From Prosapia bicincta (taxonomy: Eukaryota > Arthropoda > Insecta > Hemiptera > Cercopidae), in assembly GCA_036971475.1 (NCBI GenBank), contig JBAIZL010000002.1, positions 48,334,229-48,398,228 on the forward strand: a stretch of 64,000 nucleotides of DNA, given 5' to 3'. This document shows, in pieces, positions 23,835 through 33,629 of the stretch. The translations under genes and the position numbers were made by a program. The notes beneath the pieces are model-generated. The model ran no database searches, was not told where the DNA came from, and worked only from the letters and a program-made list of their open reading frames with translations. Every line of letters begins with the position of its first letter. Position 1 is the first letter of the stretch.

Positions 23835-24515
23835 AATTGTAACGGGAGCCTAACTAGAAACGAATATGTAACAGACAATGAGAATAAAGTTAGAGATATT
23901 GTTAATTACTTTAGATATGTTAATCATAGTAGAAATGTAATAAATGAAACAATAGAATATTACTTTTAAAAGGTAGTAATGATAAGAGAATAAAAATAGG
24001 TCTTATAGATGAATAACGATCAGTAATAATACATATAAAAGGTAATTTAAATAAATACCATAAGAAAAAAATTTGAAAAGGTCATTAAAGATAATGAGAA
24101 TGAGCAAAATAAATAGTTTATCAACTTGAATAGCATTACTCTTTTAGTAACAGTTTTATGAAAGAATTAGGTAAAACTTTTATTATAATTGATGAAAACT
24201 TTATACGATTGAAAATTAAGTTAGATATTGTAAATCTTAATATAAATGATTTTGTTAAACTAGAAAGTTTAGAAGTATTTTGAACCAATTGAATATTTTA
24301 TTTTATATAATATGACGTTACAAGTAATCACAGATTTAGAAAACTCTCTAACATTTGGTAAATTAGGTGTTGTACATCCTAGTGTTATATCAATTCAAGA
24401 GCTATATGAGAAATTAAGTAAAATATATAAATATTATAATGAAAGATTATTTTAGAACCTAAAGCAGAAAATATGTGGGAATTAGAAAACCTGATTAATG
24501 ATTATTTATTTAATT
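23835..24515 (+). pseudogene. Errantivirus-like env remnant, first part
   Basis: This is the degraded ectodomain of an envelope glycoprotein of the insect-errantivirus / baculovirus F-like type (a membrane fusion protein). Coding pieces occur in several frames with many stops and frame changes. They start with a segment at about 23840-23970 and continue with a basic, cleavage-site-like region followed by a fusion-peptide-like region near 23980-24060. At 24315-24440 lies the best preserved segment, with TDLENSLTFGKL and HPSVIS, the conserved block of F-like proteins. WELENLIN follows before the sequence meets a Penelope-like insertion at about 24516. The second half resumes near 25147. No pol or 5' LTR was found upstream. 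The protein cannot be made from this copy. Confidence 0.7.
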
Positions 24516-24574
24516 AATAAATATTCTTGTATTTGAATAACCTATGTTGTTTTAAATTATTAAACAAGAAAACG

Positions 24575-24576
<2 letters not shown>

Positions 24577-24658
<82 letters not shown>
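24577..24658. repeat. (AT)n microsatellite at Penelope-like end
   Basis: About 75 bp of AT lie between two inverted Penelope-like terminal pieces. Frames reading YIYIYI on both strands are artefacts. Confidence 0.97.
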
Positions 24659-24742
24659 CGCAATATGTATTCTTGTGTAATAATAAAGAACCTAGTCAAA
24701 ATACAAATACAAGAATTATAATTGAATTTACAATTCAAAGCT

Positions 24743-24773
24743 TTTCGTTGGCTTACAGTACCAACATCATCAG
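24743..24773 (-). ncRNA. Hammerhead-like motif in Penelope-like 3' end
   Basis: Minus strand: CTGATGA, an extra T, a 5-bp stem GTTGG/CCAAC with a 9-base loop, then GAAAAGC. It lies about 100 bp downstream of the endonuclease stop, so it is untranslated, arguing for conservation as RNA or DNA structure. Confidence 0.4.
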
Positions 24774-24879
24774 GAATATTAAACAATTAAAATTAACATA
24801 TGTGCAAAATTAGATCAAATAAATAGCTATGCCAAATCAATTACAATATTGTTAAGAATTTTTTAATTTTTTTTATTTT

Positions 24880-25142
24880 GCTGCCCTAACATTATAAACA
24901 CTAAATATATTATCAAATTTAGATTTTACTTGTATTTGTTCATTTATCAACTCATTATTAGTATTACATTTATGTATTTGTAAAGCTTCATAAATATTCA
25001 TTCTTAGGCCTTTGTTAATTTCTTTTACAAGTATCATATTATCTATATTAGGAAATATGTGATTATTATTAATACAATGACTAGCAAAATTTGATTTATA
25101 AATTTCTGGCTTTTTATATGCATTAAAATGCTCGATTGTAAA
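24880..25142 (-). pseudogene. GIY-YIG endonuclease C-terminus (Penelope-like)
   Basis: The minus strand is open for about 85 codons to a TAA near 24879. It reads EHFNAYKKPEIYKSNFASHC, then NNNHIFPNI, VKEINKGLRMNIYEALQIHK and EQIQVKSKFDNIFSVYNV. This is the C-terminal half of the GIY-YIG nuclease domain that Penelope-like elements carry after reverse transcriptase: the EH following the catalytic Arg, the SNFASHC segment, and a Glu in a LEI-type helix. The 29.3-29.65 kb copy is a close homologue and contains the preceding YIGQT segment missing here. The fragment stops abruptly at about 25146, where env resumes. Confidence 0.75.
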
Positions 25143-25146
25143 TAGA

Positions 25147-25955
25147 TTCGGAAAAACGTTTATATTTTATAAAGTTAGCTATTGTTGGAAGGAGTTATTT
25201 TAAATTGTATAAATTGCATTCTATTACTACAAAATATGAAACAGTTTATGTAACAATAATACCAAAAATAAGTTACATGTTAGTATCTAATTCTCTAACT
25301 TTTGGTTTAGACAATAATTGTAATGGTAAAATAGACTGCAATTTTTTTTTCTCATTCGACCTTGTAATGTAGTACAAAATAGATAGTGAAATCTCCATTG
25401 TCAGATATAATCAATGGGACTACACTGCATTAGAAATCGAGGACAACATAATCAACTGGATCCCCGAAATCAACCAATAGCTGGCGGCCTTCCACAATAA
25501 AGACTTTAGAAATTACCAGCCAAAAGGCAACTACCACTACCACCCTCCAAGGTATATTCCTGATAAAGACTAATAGCGATTTTTTAACGACAGGAAACCA
25601 TCCCACGGGTTAATGACATCTGCGGGTCATTCTAAACTTATTGACACATCAAAATTAAAATTTAACACAGATAAAAACCGACAGATTCAAAACAGATAAA
25701 ATTTAAGACAGAGTTTTGAAGTTGCTAGATTTGAAACTGCTAGATTTGGATAAAACCAACACTGAAACCATTTCTAAAGTTAATCCAAGTATGGGAATAG
25801 CCCATCATTTTAGTGTTTGGACTATTGCCCTTTATGGCGCCCTATTCTACGGTCTGATATACCTAGGCTTTACCAAAATAATAAAGAAAATTCCTTCATG
25901 GCCCGAAACTTCGACACTCCCCGAAGTTGTATTTAGGAATGGAGGAGTTATGTAA
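25147..25955 (+). pseudogene. Errantivirus-like env remnant, second part
   Basis: This is the continuation of the env gene interrupted at 24516. Pieces seen: SYFKLYKLHSI near 25195, VYVTIIPKISYMLVSNS near 25245, then cysteines (NCNGKIDC), a stop near 25360, LQGIFLIKTNSDFL near 25548, and an open frame 25716-25955. That frame ends with a hydrophobic membrane span (FSVWTIALYGALFYGLIYL, about 25810-25870) and a basic cytoplasmic tail to a stop at 25953-25955. The order (receptor-distal repeats, cysteine region, membrane anchor, tail) fits errantivirus Env. The stop codon lies inside the start of the presumed 3' LTR, as is common in this group. Several stops make it non-functional. Confidence 0.7.
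25936..25947 (+). other. Polypurine-like tract before 3' LTR
   Basis: GGAATGGAGGAG, interrupted by one T, directly before AGTTATG. Position and orientation fit the plus-strand primer of the env-bearing element. Confidence 0.45.
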
Positions 25956-26215
25956 ATAAGTATTGTAGATGTAGCCAGTTTATAATGCAATTTTTGTTTT
26001 GAACACCTGCGAAGCCATTGTTACCTTTAGTGTGTAGCGATCTTTAGTCTAGAACAGTTCTTACTCCATGTACTCTGCGAGTATACCAGCCTATATGTAA
26101 AACTTATTCTTGTTTTAAGTTCTATACGACCCATCTATCTACTTATAAAATAGATAAAAAGGCTTCTAAAATGAAATTAGAAAATAAATATTGCTGCCAC
26201 CTTATTATTATAACA
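25946..26215 (+). repeat. Putative 3' LTR of errantivirus-like element
   Basis: It starts with AGTTATGTAAATAAG (several errantivirus LTRs begin AGTTA), with the env stop inside. It contains TATAAAAT near 26143 and AATAAATATTGCTG near 26184, a polyadenylation-like signal, and probably ends near 26215. No second LTR copy is in the window, so the borders are inferred. Confidence 0.4.
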
Positions 26216-26219
26216 TTAC

Positions 26220-28900
26220 CAGGCACTCCAATCTTATTTCATAAGAACATAGGCCTACTCTTATTTTATTTTAATTTTAAAACAGCTAATAGTTACGTAA
26301 ATTTTATTTTAAAGAAATAAATATATCATTTAACAAACTATTTCAAAAAGAACAGAGGAGTCTTCCAGTTAATTCCCAATATTAAAAATTGTAACTTCAT
26401 CATAACATAAATATATTCTATATTTTATAAAAACTTATGAAATTTAACATTTCCGCTTCGCTTACGCTTGTGATTTCAATACCGAATCGGGGACGTGTAG
26501 TATTATCTGTAATTTGAATATCTATTCCAAAATAAACCTTTTCTTCTTTAGAAATGAATATACATTCAAGGATTCATTCTATAATTACTTCAAAATTGGC
26601 ATTCAGGTTTTAGAAAGAGCACAAAAGATTCCATAGCAGCAATTCAATAACTTAATAAAACAGTGGTAATGGTAAAAGAAACCGCATGCTAAAATTATTC
26701 TTAACCTAAATATACTCCAAGCTTTAGATATTAATTAATTTTATCCTGTAGCAAATTATCGCAATATCCTTGCAACAGAATTACTAAGTAAGGTTTAATA
26801 AGTCACAGTAGGACACTAGGCTCAAATTACACTCCAAATTATAAAATAATTATTAACATCATGTCGTGTGCTGTAGAATTAATGTAACAAGGGAATATAC
26901 TGAGCTTTGTAATGGTACATTATGTTATATTTATACAACGTTCACGCATTTAATCTATTCTGAACGTAAAATTACATTTGTGCCTTTTCGTTACAAACAT
27001 TTATAAAAATTAGACAATATCCATCCCTTGCTTATTTAATAAATTAAACTTTTATTATTCTCCTGAAACCTTCAAAGTAAAGATATATTCCGAAAGTTTT
27101 TCTAAATACCATTAGACATTTTTAATTTTTAAGATAAACTCTAATCCTAATAGCTTGTAATTTTAGACACTGTTTCTCGATTTGGAGATCTCTGTAATGT
27201 GTAGAAACATATCTCAGGGGCTCGAGAAAATGTTTTTCAATGTTTTTACAGGTAATATTAAATTTCTTTAGGGGAAATATGATAATTAGAGATATTCGAT
27301 ACTTTTACCGATCGATCGGCTGTGTGTAGACGAGCTTTACTGATCTGACTAGTCGCCTATGATATACAATATCAAGAGCACAGTGGTACAATATAATACA
27401 ATGAAAATATTGGAAAGAACCCCAATACCAAAAAAATAATCAAAAATAACAAATAAAACAAGTGTTAATATTCCATTATTTTCATTGTAACCTATGATCT
27501 CTACAGTGTTTATTAAATGATTACATTTTTTTTTTCATTTGAAAACTATGTTGTATGTTGTAAATTTGTTCGAATTATTATTGTAAATATTGTTAAAAAA
27601 CTCTAAATCACGATCTAAAGTAAGCAAAAGTATGTAAGACTTTTCAGGATTACATTTTCTAAGGAAAATAATACAAAAATCATTTTCTTTTCAAGATGAA
27701 ATCGCTACATGTCTGAATGTTTAAACTGTGACCTTCTAAAATGAACATCATGTAATGCACTAAAAATTCTAAATAAGCAACTAATTATTCTAAACGTAAT
27801 TTAAACAATTAATATAAATACTTGAAAAGTACAATTGCCTGTCGTCGTATCATATAATTGTGGATTAGAAAAAATTGATGAAATTCTAAAATTCCACTTT
27901 TGAAACTATTTATCAGCGATTGGGTTAAATGAATTCCGTCAAAATTTGAAAAGCTCTTTCAAACCTATATCAATGTTTGTACCTAGTTTAAACCTAAAGC
28001 TCATGTTAAAGTCTAATCATAGTCGAGTTTTTAAGCCTAGACAGTCTTAAAATGAAGTTCTAGACGTTTTAGAAGCAGAAGCAGAAAATATTTGGAAAGA
28101 CTTTCAGTAGGAGAAGAAGTATTTGCTTTCGAGAAACTTTCATCACATTAAGTAAGCCGTAGTCCGTACAATTCTGAAAATAAAGTTATTAATTGATTTT
28201 CTAATAAAATTACACGAAATAATTTGTGAGTATTTTTAGGTAACTAATTATTTTCGATTAGGCCTACTAAACTATAAAATATATATATATATATATATAC
28301 TTTCATGAACAGTAAAAACACACAAAATAAGCTGCCTTGTGAAACAGAAGTAGCAAGATATTATTGCAGTTTCACAAAATCAATACAAATCTAGAATCTT
28401 TAATATATATTTTCAAGACATTATTTTGAATTATGTTATTACTTTTAAACGTAAAAAATACCAGTCTATCATTCACTCTATTTCCTATTGATATTTGTGT
28501 ATAATTTATCGCTATAAACTTTGAATTTGCAATATCTATAAAACTCATAAGTATATCAGGTTTTTATGATTTAGATGATATTTTTGAGAGTAATGACAAT
28601 TCCTAAATTCAGATATTAAGGTTCGTATTCAAAACAACGTGGACCGTGTTAAGCGTTCAAAGAAAATTACAAAACTGTTTCAAATGTCTTAATCCGTCGT
28701 AAAAACAAATCTTCATACACTTTCGTCTCAAAATAAGCCTGCATATTTTTTTTCAGAAGTTAGGAAAATATAGACCGTATTTTAGAAAAGCAAATAACGA
28801 GTTGGTTGTTTACGCCTCAAATAGTCAGTATCAAATGGAAAATTCCTGTATTTTACGGTTATAATTTTGAAACGTATTTGATAAGTATCACATTGTCATA
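26220..28900. other. AT-rich non-coding DNA
   Basis: No supported gene or repeat was seen apart from a short (AT)n at about 28278-28300. Confidence 0.45.
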
Positions 28901-28904
28901 GGAC

Positions 28905-28983
<79 letters not shown>
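28905..28983. repeat. (AT)n microsatellite, left of Penelope-like element
   Basis: About 78 bp of AT with one G interruption, ending about 30 bp before the inverted terminal repeat at 29015. Confidence 0.97.
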
Positions 28984-28987
<4 letters not shown>

Positions 28988-29080
28988 ATCATATGTGTTT
29001 TCCTGTTAGAATATTTTTAAGATTAAATAATATACACTAATACAGGAATATTTAATTTATTGAATAATACTTTCAAAGCT

Positions 29081-29111
29081 TTTCGTTGGTTGACATTACC
29101 AACATCCTCAG
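29081..29111 (-). ncRNA. Hammerhead-like motif, left end
   Basis: The minus-strand copy of the motif at 29754-29784, identical in core (CTGAGGA ... GAAA). Its presence in inverted orientation marks the left pseudo-LTR. Confidence 0.35.
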
Positions 29112-29299
29112 GAATTACAATACTAAGAATGATAAAAGAACTATTTATTAGGAATATACTGTGGTTGAATTTAATAATAAATACACAAAAACCTCTTAAC
29201 CACAAACTTACTTTAATTTACCCTAATGTACATTTCAGTTACAAAGTAACCATCCTCAGAGGGATAACATACAAAGACTCTACAAAAAAAGTAATAAAG

Positions 29300-29653
29300 T
29301 ATTATTACTTTAATAATAAAGTATTTAGTTTATTTGTTGTAATAAAGTTTATATAGGACAAACAAAGAAAAATTTAAAAGAAAGGTATAAAGAACATTTT
29401 AATGTTTTTTAAAACCAAATATATATAAGTCTAATTTCGCAACCCATTGTATTAATAATAATCATATGTTTCCTAATATAAATAATATGAAAATTATAAA
29501 AGAAGTAAATAAAGGGTTAAAATGAACGTATGTGAAGCATTTGAAATTTACAAGCATAATATTGATAACAAATTAACAGATGAACAAATTCAAATACGTT
29601 CTAAATTCCATACTATGTTCAATGTATATAATGTTGTGGCAGCAGTGGAATAG
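29300..29653 (+). pseudogene. GIY-YIG endonuclease of Penelope-like element
   Basis: Three frames are needed. The first piece reads ICCNKVYIGQTKKNLKERYK with a following EHF, including the YIG half of the GIY-YIG motif and the catalytic Arg of the R-x-x-x-H helix. A stop and shift lead to KPNIYKSNFATHCINNNHMF and IIKEVNKGLK. Another stop and shift lead to MNVCEAFEIYKHNID, where the Glu of the E-x-x-E/K helix is present, then KLTDEQIQIRSKFHTMF to a TAG near 29653. The nuclease nicks DNA to prime reverse transcription in Penelope-like elements. It is broken by at least two frameshifts. It is closely related to the fragment at 24880-25142 on the opposite strand. Confidence 0.75.
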
Positions 29654-29753
29654 GTTTGGCAATATTGTAATAGATTTGGCAACTGTGTAATGCTTTATCT
29701 AGTAGCTTCATATTTGTTAAACAGTTCTCTTATCATTCTTAGTATTGTAATTC

Positions 29754-29784
29754 CTGAGGATGTTGGTAATGTCAACTAACGAAA
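29754..29784 (+). ncRNA. Hammerhead-like motif, right end
   Basis: CTGAGGA, an extra T, a 6-bp stem GTTGGT/ACTAAC (one G-U) around loop AATGTCA, then GAAAAGCTTTGAAT. It lies about 100 bp after the endonuclease stop. Confidence 0.4.
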
Positions 29785-29845
29785 AGCTTTGAATGTATTA
29801 TTCAATAAATTAAATATTCCTGTATTAGTGTATATTATTTAATCT

Positions 29846-29847
<2 letters not shown>

Positions 29848-29880
<33 letters not shown>
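29848..29880. repeat. (AT)n microsatellite, right of Penelope-like element
   Basis: An AT run starting directly at the end of the right inverted terminal repeat. Confidence 0.95.
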
Positions 29881-29883
<3 letters not shown>

Positions 29884-29884
29884 T

Positions 29885-30675
29885 ATCAATTTGACACTAT
29901 AACTTACAAAAATATGAACAGGAGAACTCAGGAGAACAGGAGAAATTGTCACAAAATGTTTTTCAAAATACTTGAGAAATCTGTACAACGTAACTGGCGT
30001 TTAATAAGATAGAAAGTAATTGTTTTCATGCAATCGAAGAAACACAATAACAACAAGTTAATAAATAAGACAGTAACTGTTTTCGTATAGCTGTACTACA
30101 TACAATAACCTGTAGTAAGCCCTAATAGTTTTCATGTAATCACAGATTATGATTTTACATCCAGACTGTAAAAATGGCTTTTCAATCATTTTATTTCTGC
30201 CGATTTAGAATCCGTTATTTTAATTTTCATTTTAATCTGAATAGATATGCTACTTAAACAATTTATTGAGAAATACTAGTTAAAAACATTTTCACTTTGC
30301 GTTGTAAAATAGCAATATTGATCTCAAGGACATTGTTTAGTTGTTATGTGTACAAATATATTTGCCAGTATTTAAAATTTATTAGTTTTTACGTAACTTA
30401 TTCATTTTAAGGGTTTAGATAAACCTAAACTTACATCTAATCACAGAAGTGTGTTTCTTGTTATTTTACAGGTTCCTCAGTAAAATACCAAGGACATTTT
30501 TAACATAATTTCTATTCATTTTATGTGAATGTTCTTTCACTTTCACTGATATAAAAACTAAATATATTATATTATATTTGTTACATGTTAAACCTGAACT
30601 ACTATTTTACAGTTACCCACTTTAACGTATTAATCTAAAAACGTTTGCAGTTTTCATACAAAAATTTGGTAAATT
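29885..30675. other. AT-rich non-coding DNA
   Basis: No supported feature was seen. Confidence 0.45.
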
Positions 30676-30679
30676 TCAG

Positions 30680-30795
30680 GAATGCCAAACCAATACCAGG
30701 ACATGTGTTCCATAACTAACACGCACCGTATATCTCCCGATGGGGCCGTCCACATTATTAAGTGCTACTATGAGCAAACGTTAATGGTTGAATGG
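30680..30795 (+). other. Exon-like island 2
   Basis: 116 bp following an acceptor-like TAAATTTCAG and ending at TGG|GTAGGT. GC content is well above the flanks. Only one frame is open: about 38 residues including MPNQYQDMCSITNTHRISPD and IIKCYYEQTLMVEW, with two cysteines. It was not recognised. Island 1 does not splice to it in frame, so intermediate exons or different genes would be needed. Confidence 0.35.
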
Positions 30796-30799
30796 GTAG

Positions 30800-33185
30800 G
30801 TATAAATGATGCAATACTGTAAGTAGTCGGTTATTGATTCCTAATGAAAATCGTCTATACTAAATAATTTATATTTATTTAAATGAATATATTTCAGAAT
30901 AGCAGAGCGATTTAGTAACTAGGTCTTGTTAGAAGCAAAATATTTTAAATATTTTCCTAAAATACTGAAATTATATTAAAAAATATTTTTTTATTATGTA
31001 ATCCTACCCTGGTTTCAACAATAAAAATTTCTTTAAAAAATTAAAAACACAAAAGGAAATATTTGTTGTTTTTTTACATTTATTTATTGTCTTCCCTTAA
31101 AAATTACGGGACACCTTAATTCTAAGAAGAAACAATTTGTTCGAAGGTCATAACATTTTTGGTGTTTGAAATATTTTACAAGTAGCAATTAATGGAAAAT
31201 ATGAATTTATATAGATGTTTTAATTTAATTCTCAACAAATATGATTTATTTTGAAGACAAAGAAGTTCATTTTGTTAGTTGCTAAAAGTTTATTGATCGA
31301 TTATACATTTCCATAACTAGCAGTCGTGTCTTTCACAACGATAAGGGTATTTATTACATCAAAATCTGTAATCTAATATTTGCCATATTAAATAGCCTTA
31401 AAGAAAAATGTATTTAAGGAAGTAATGTTTGTTGTACATTAAACAATAAAGCTGTCTTCCTTTCCTCGAAGTTTAATATCCGGCACAATTTTATTAATAA
31501 GTCAGGCAAACCTCAACACTCGTAAAAGAATATTTACTCCAAAGATAATATAATTTTTTGTTAAATAAAACGTACTCAAAGGTGCCTCCGAGCAGACAGA
31601 TCGCCTGCTACTCGGAGGTATATTAGAGGAAGCAATTATGTTCACAAGAACAATGGTTGAACCACATTCCTTCAGACTAAGAAGAGATTTATGTTCCTTC
31701 TTGTATTTACCTTACACCTCTCATACTCGTATACTTTCTTTCCAGATTACACAAATAAATATTATAATATACACGTGCATGGGCAGCGTACATACTCACA
31801 ATCAAACAATATTCAACTTAGCTTACATTTTTCTAGAAAATGTCTACATAATTTAACTATAAGTAAAAACTTTCCAACTTTACCTATTGATTGAAGATTT
31901 GTTAATGATTGTTATTTTTCACTTTCTTACATTTAAAACCCACTATGTACGAAAACATATATGTTCGGGTATTTATATCATATGTTCTTCTTTTTTACAT
32001 ATTTGTGAATAGTTCAACACGATTCGTCAATTAGTATAGTTAAGGGTCGTTATAATATTTCAAATTATCTAAAGTAACAGTTCTCGTGTTTCGAGTTCTT
32101 TGTAAACGCCTGCAGTGAGGGAAACGTAGATTCTCTGCAGGTTTAAATCACAACTCAGACAGGAAACGAAATCATATTTAACCGCTATTTTTACTTATAA
32201 AGCTATTTAAGAGTTCCTTTTATTAAATTTAAAGTAAAATAATTGACCCTTGCTAGAACAAGACAGGAAGCTTGAAGTAAATGTATCTAGTTTAACTAAT
32301 GATGAGCTAAAACAACTTAAATAGTTAAACAGCTACTACTATCACATAGATATCCTGGCGATTTGTTTTTCAAAGTTATTCAAATCTAAAGTCTACCTGT
32401 GTAGTTATAGTTAGATTATAAATTAGTAACCAATTACCACTGAGTCCCATTCAAGAATAGTATAATAACAAGGCGTATTACTTATGAAAGGTATTATATT
32501 TTTCTGACGACAATTTTAGAGTTAAGAAATAATTGATAAATATATAATGCCTTTGTACTAATATTTCTAGACACAAGTAAAGATTATATAAGTTAAATAA
32601 GTTAGGTGTCTCATTGGGCTTAGCGCATAGTTGCAAGGCTCCATGAACCAGCGTCTATTCTTTTGTCCAACCTTTTTTAATTCTTTTAGTTTACCTACTG
32701 TATTCATTGAACCACATTGTAATTAAATAATACATTTAGTATTCTAAATTAGGTCAGCTTATTGTTGTTAAGTACTATATCTTATTTACATAATGTAAAT
32801 CAGTAATAATATAGAAATATTTGTAACACAAGTATATACGACCCTTTGGGTTAATAGATGTTTGATTCTTGAATACATAGGCTATATATGAACCTTAACT
32901 TATGATGACAAGAGATAACTATGTGAGGTCTATCTACCCAAGATGCACTATCTTGATAACTGCCAGTAATTCATTTTATAGTGACTTTATGTAATAATTA
33001 AAGTATTTTGGTTAATTATAGTTTTGTACACGGTCCAAGCCCAGAAAGGGTTATTGTTCATAATTCCATTTAGAAATAGGAATTCCTAGTCCTTTTTTTA
33101 GGAGAAACAACCTATAATCAAACTCTCTTACTGATGGAAGTGAATCAAACTAAAAAATAGTGTCGGAATTTTTTAAATTCTTACT
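30800..33185. other. AT-rich non-coding DNA
   Basis: It contains the hairpin at 31585-31618 and two short overlapping frames (31638-31894) without recognisable features. A further small hairpin (CCTGCAG / CTGCAGG) lies near 32108-32141. Confidence 0.4.
31585..31618. other. GC-rich hairpin
   Basis: An 8-bp perfect stem CCTCCGAG/CTCGGAGG, with a further CAG/CTG pairing inside, in AT-rich surroundings. No T run follows, and its role is unknown. Confidence 0.5.
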
Positions 33186-33189
33186 TCAG

Positions 33190-33620
33190 ATCATTACGAA
33201 AGACTTTGAGGAACCATCACGCTGCAGAGGATGTACGGCGAAAAGCGGCTCCTGGAAGCAAGAAGGACTGGTCGTTAATCAGTCTACAAGGATCTATTTG
33301 CCCCAAAACTGGGCCATGTATCAGCAGAGTGTGTAAGTGGAAACTTAAAATGTCTCGGGGAATAACGAAGGTTTAAAGGAAGACGTTTGGCTGAACTGAA
33401 GAAATGGAGAGTCAAGATCCTACTCTGTGCTGCTAAGGAATGAAAATTAACATCTGTTCTACTTGGTAATGAAGAGCCCTTGTCAGCAAAGTCTTACATA
33501 TCAAGTTTTGTGTAAAAGCATACTAGACCTAAGGAATCATCATCTACAGTTGGGGCTCTTGAAGCTTGCTATCCTCAGGTTGTTAAGAAATTCGAAATAG
33601 CAGTCTGTAAAAATAAGATA
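33190..33620 (+). other. Coding-like GC-richer block (exon-like island 3)
   Basis: After TTAAATTCTTACTTCAG (acceptor-like), the frame starting at 33190 is open for 47 codons (ITKDFEEPSRCRGCTAKSGS, then WKQEGLVVNQSTRIYLPQNW). It ends at AGTGT|GTAAGT, a strong donor-like site. GC-richer sequence continues to about 33620 with other open pieces (RFKGRRLAELKKWRVKILLC, LSAKSYISSFV). This argues for a degraded transposon or processed sequence rather than a simple exon. The family is not known. Confidence 0.3.
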
Positions 33621-33629
33621 TTTATAATG

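Larger units (their letters stand above)
24516..25146 (-). mobile_element. 5'-truncated Penelope-like element inside env
   Basis: Reading right to left: the C-terminal part of the GIY-YIG endonuclease (24880-25140), about 100 bp of 3' untranslated DNA with the terminal motif (24743-24773), a terminal region with ATTCTTGTATTTG, and an (AT)n tract (24577-24658). To the left, 24516-24553 carries a second terminal piece in the opposite orientation (ATTCTTGTATTTGAATAACC), identical in type to 44548-44593. The element therefore ends in an inverted arrangement around (AT)n. Its 5' part, including reverse transcriptase, is absent. The sequence on both sides is env in the same order, so the insertion post-dates the env element. 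Confidence 0.7.
29015..29847 (+). mobile_element. Short Penelope-like element with inverted ends
   Basis: The ends are inverted copies of about 135 bp: 29015-29150 (TAAGATTAAATAATATACAC onward) and 29705-29847. Both contain the terminal motif and the TTTTCGTTGG / CCAAC-type stem, separated by about 550 bp. The interior is a broken GIY-YIG endonuclease (about 29300-29653). Reverse transcriptase is missing. (AT)n tracts flank both ends (28905-28983 and 29848-29880). The arrangement matches 5'-truncated Penelope-like insertions preceded by an inverted pseudo-LTR. The short frames at 29023-29205 (minus) and 29060-29356 (plus) lie largely in the left terminal repeat and are not genes. Confidence 0.75.

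Noticed and set aside
24527..24786. Overlapping frames on both strands reading YIYIYI
   Set aside because: They are translations of (AT)n plus the Penelope-like terminus. The conserved DDVG..S.RKAL-like residues arise from the terminal nucleotide motif, which lies outside the endonuclease frame.
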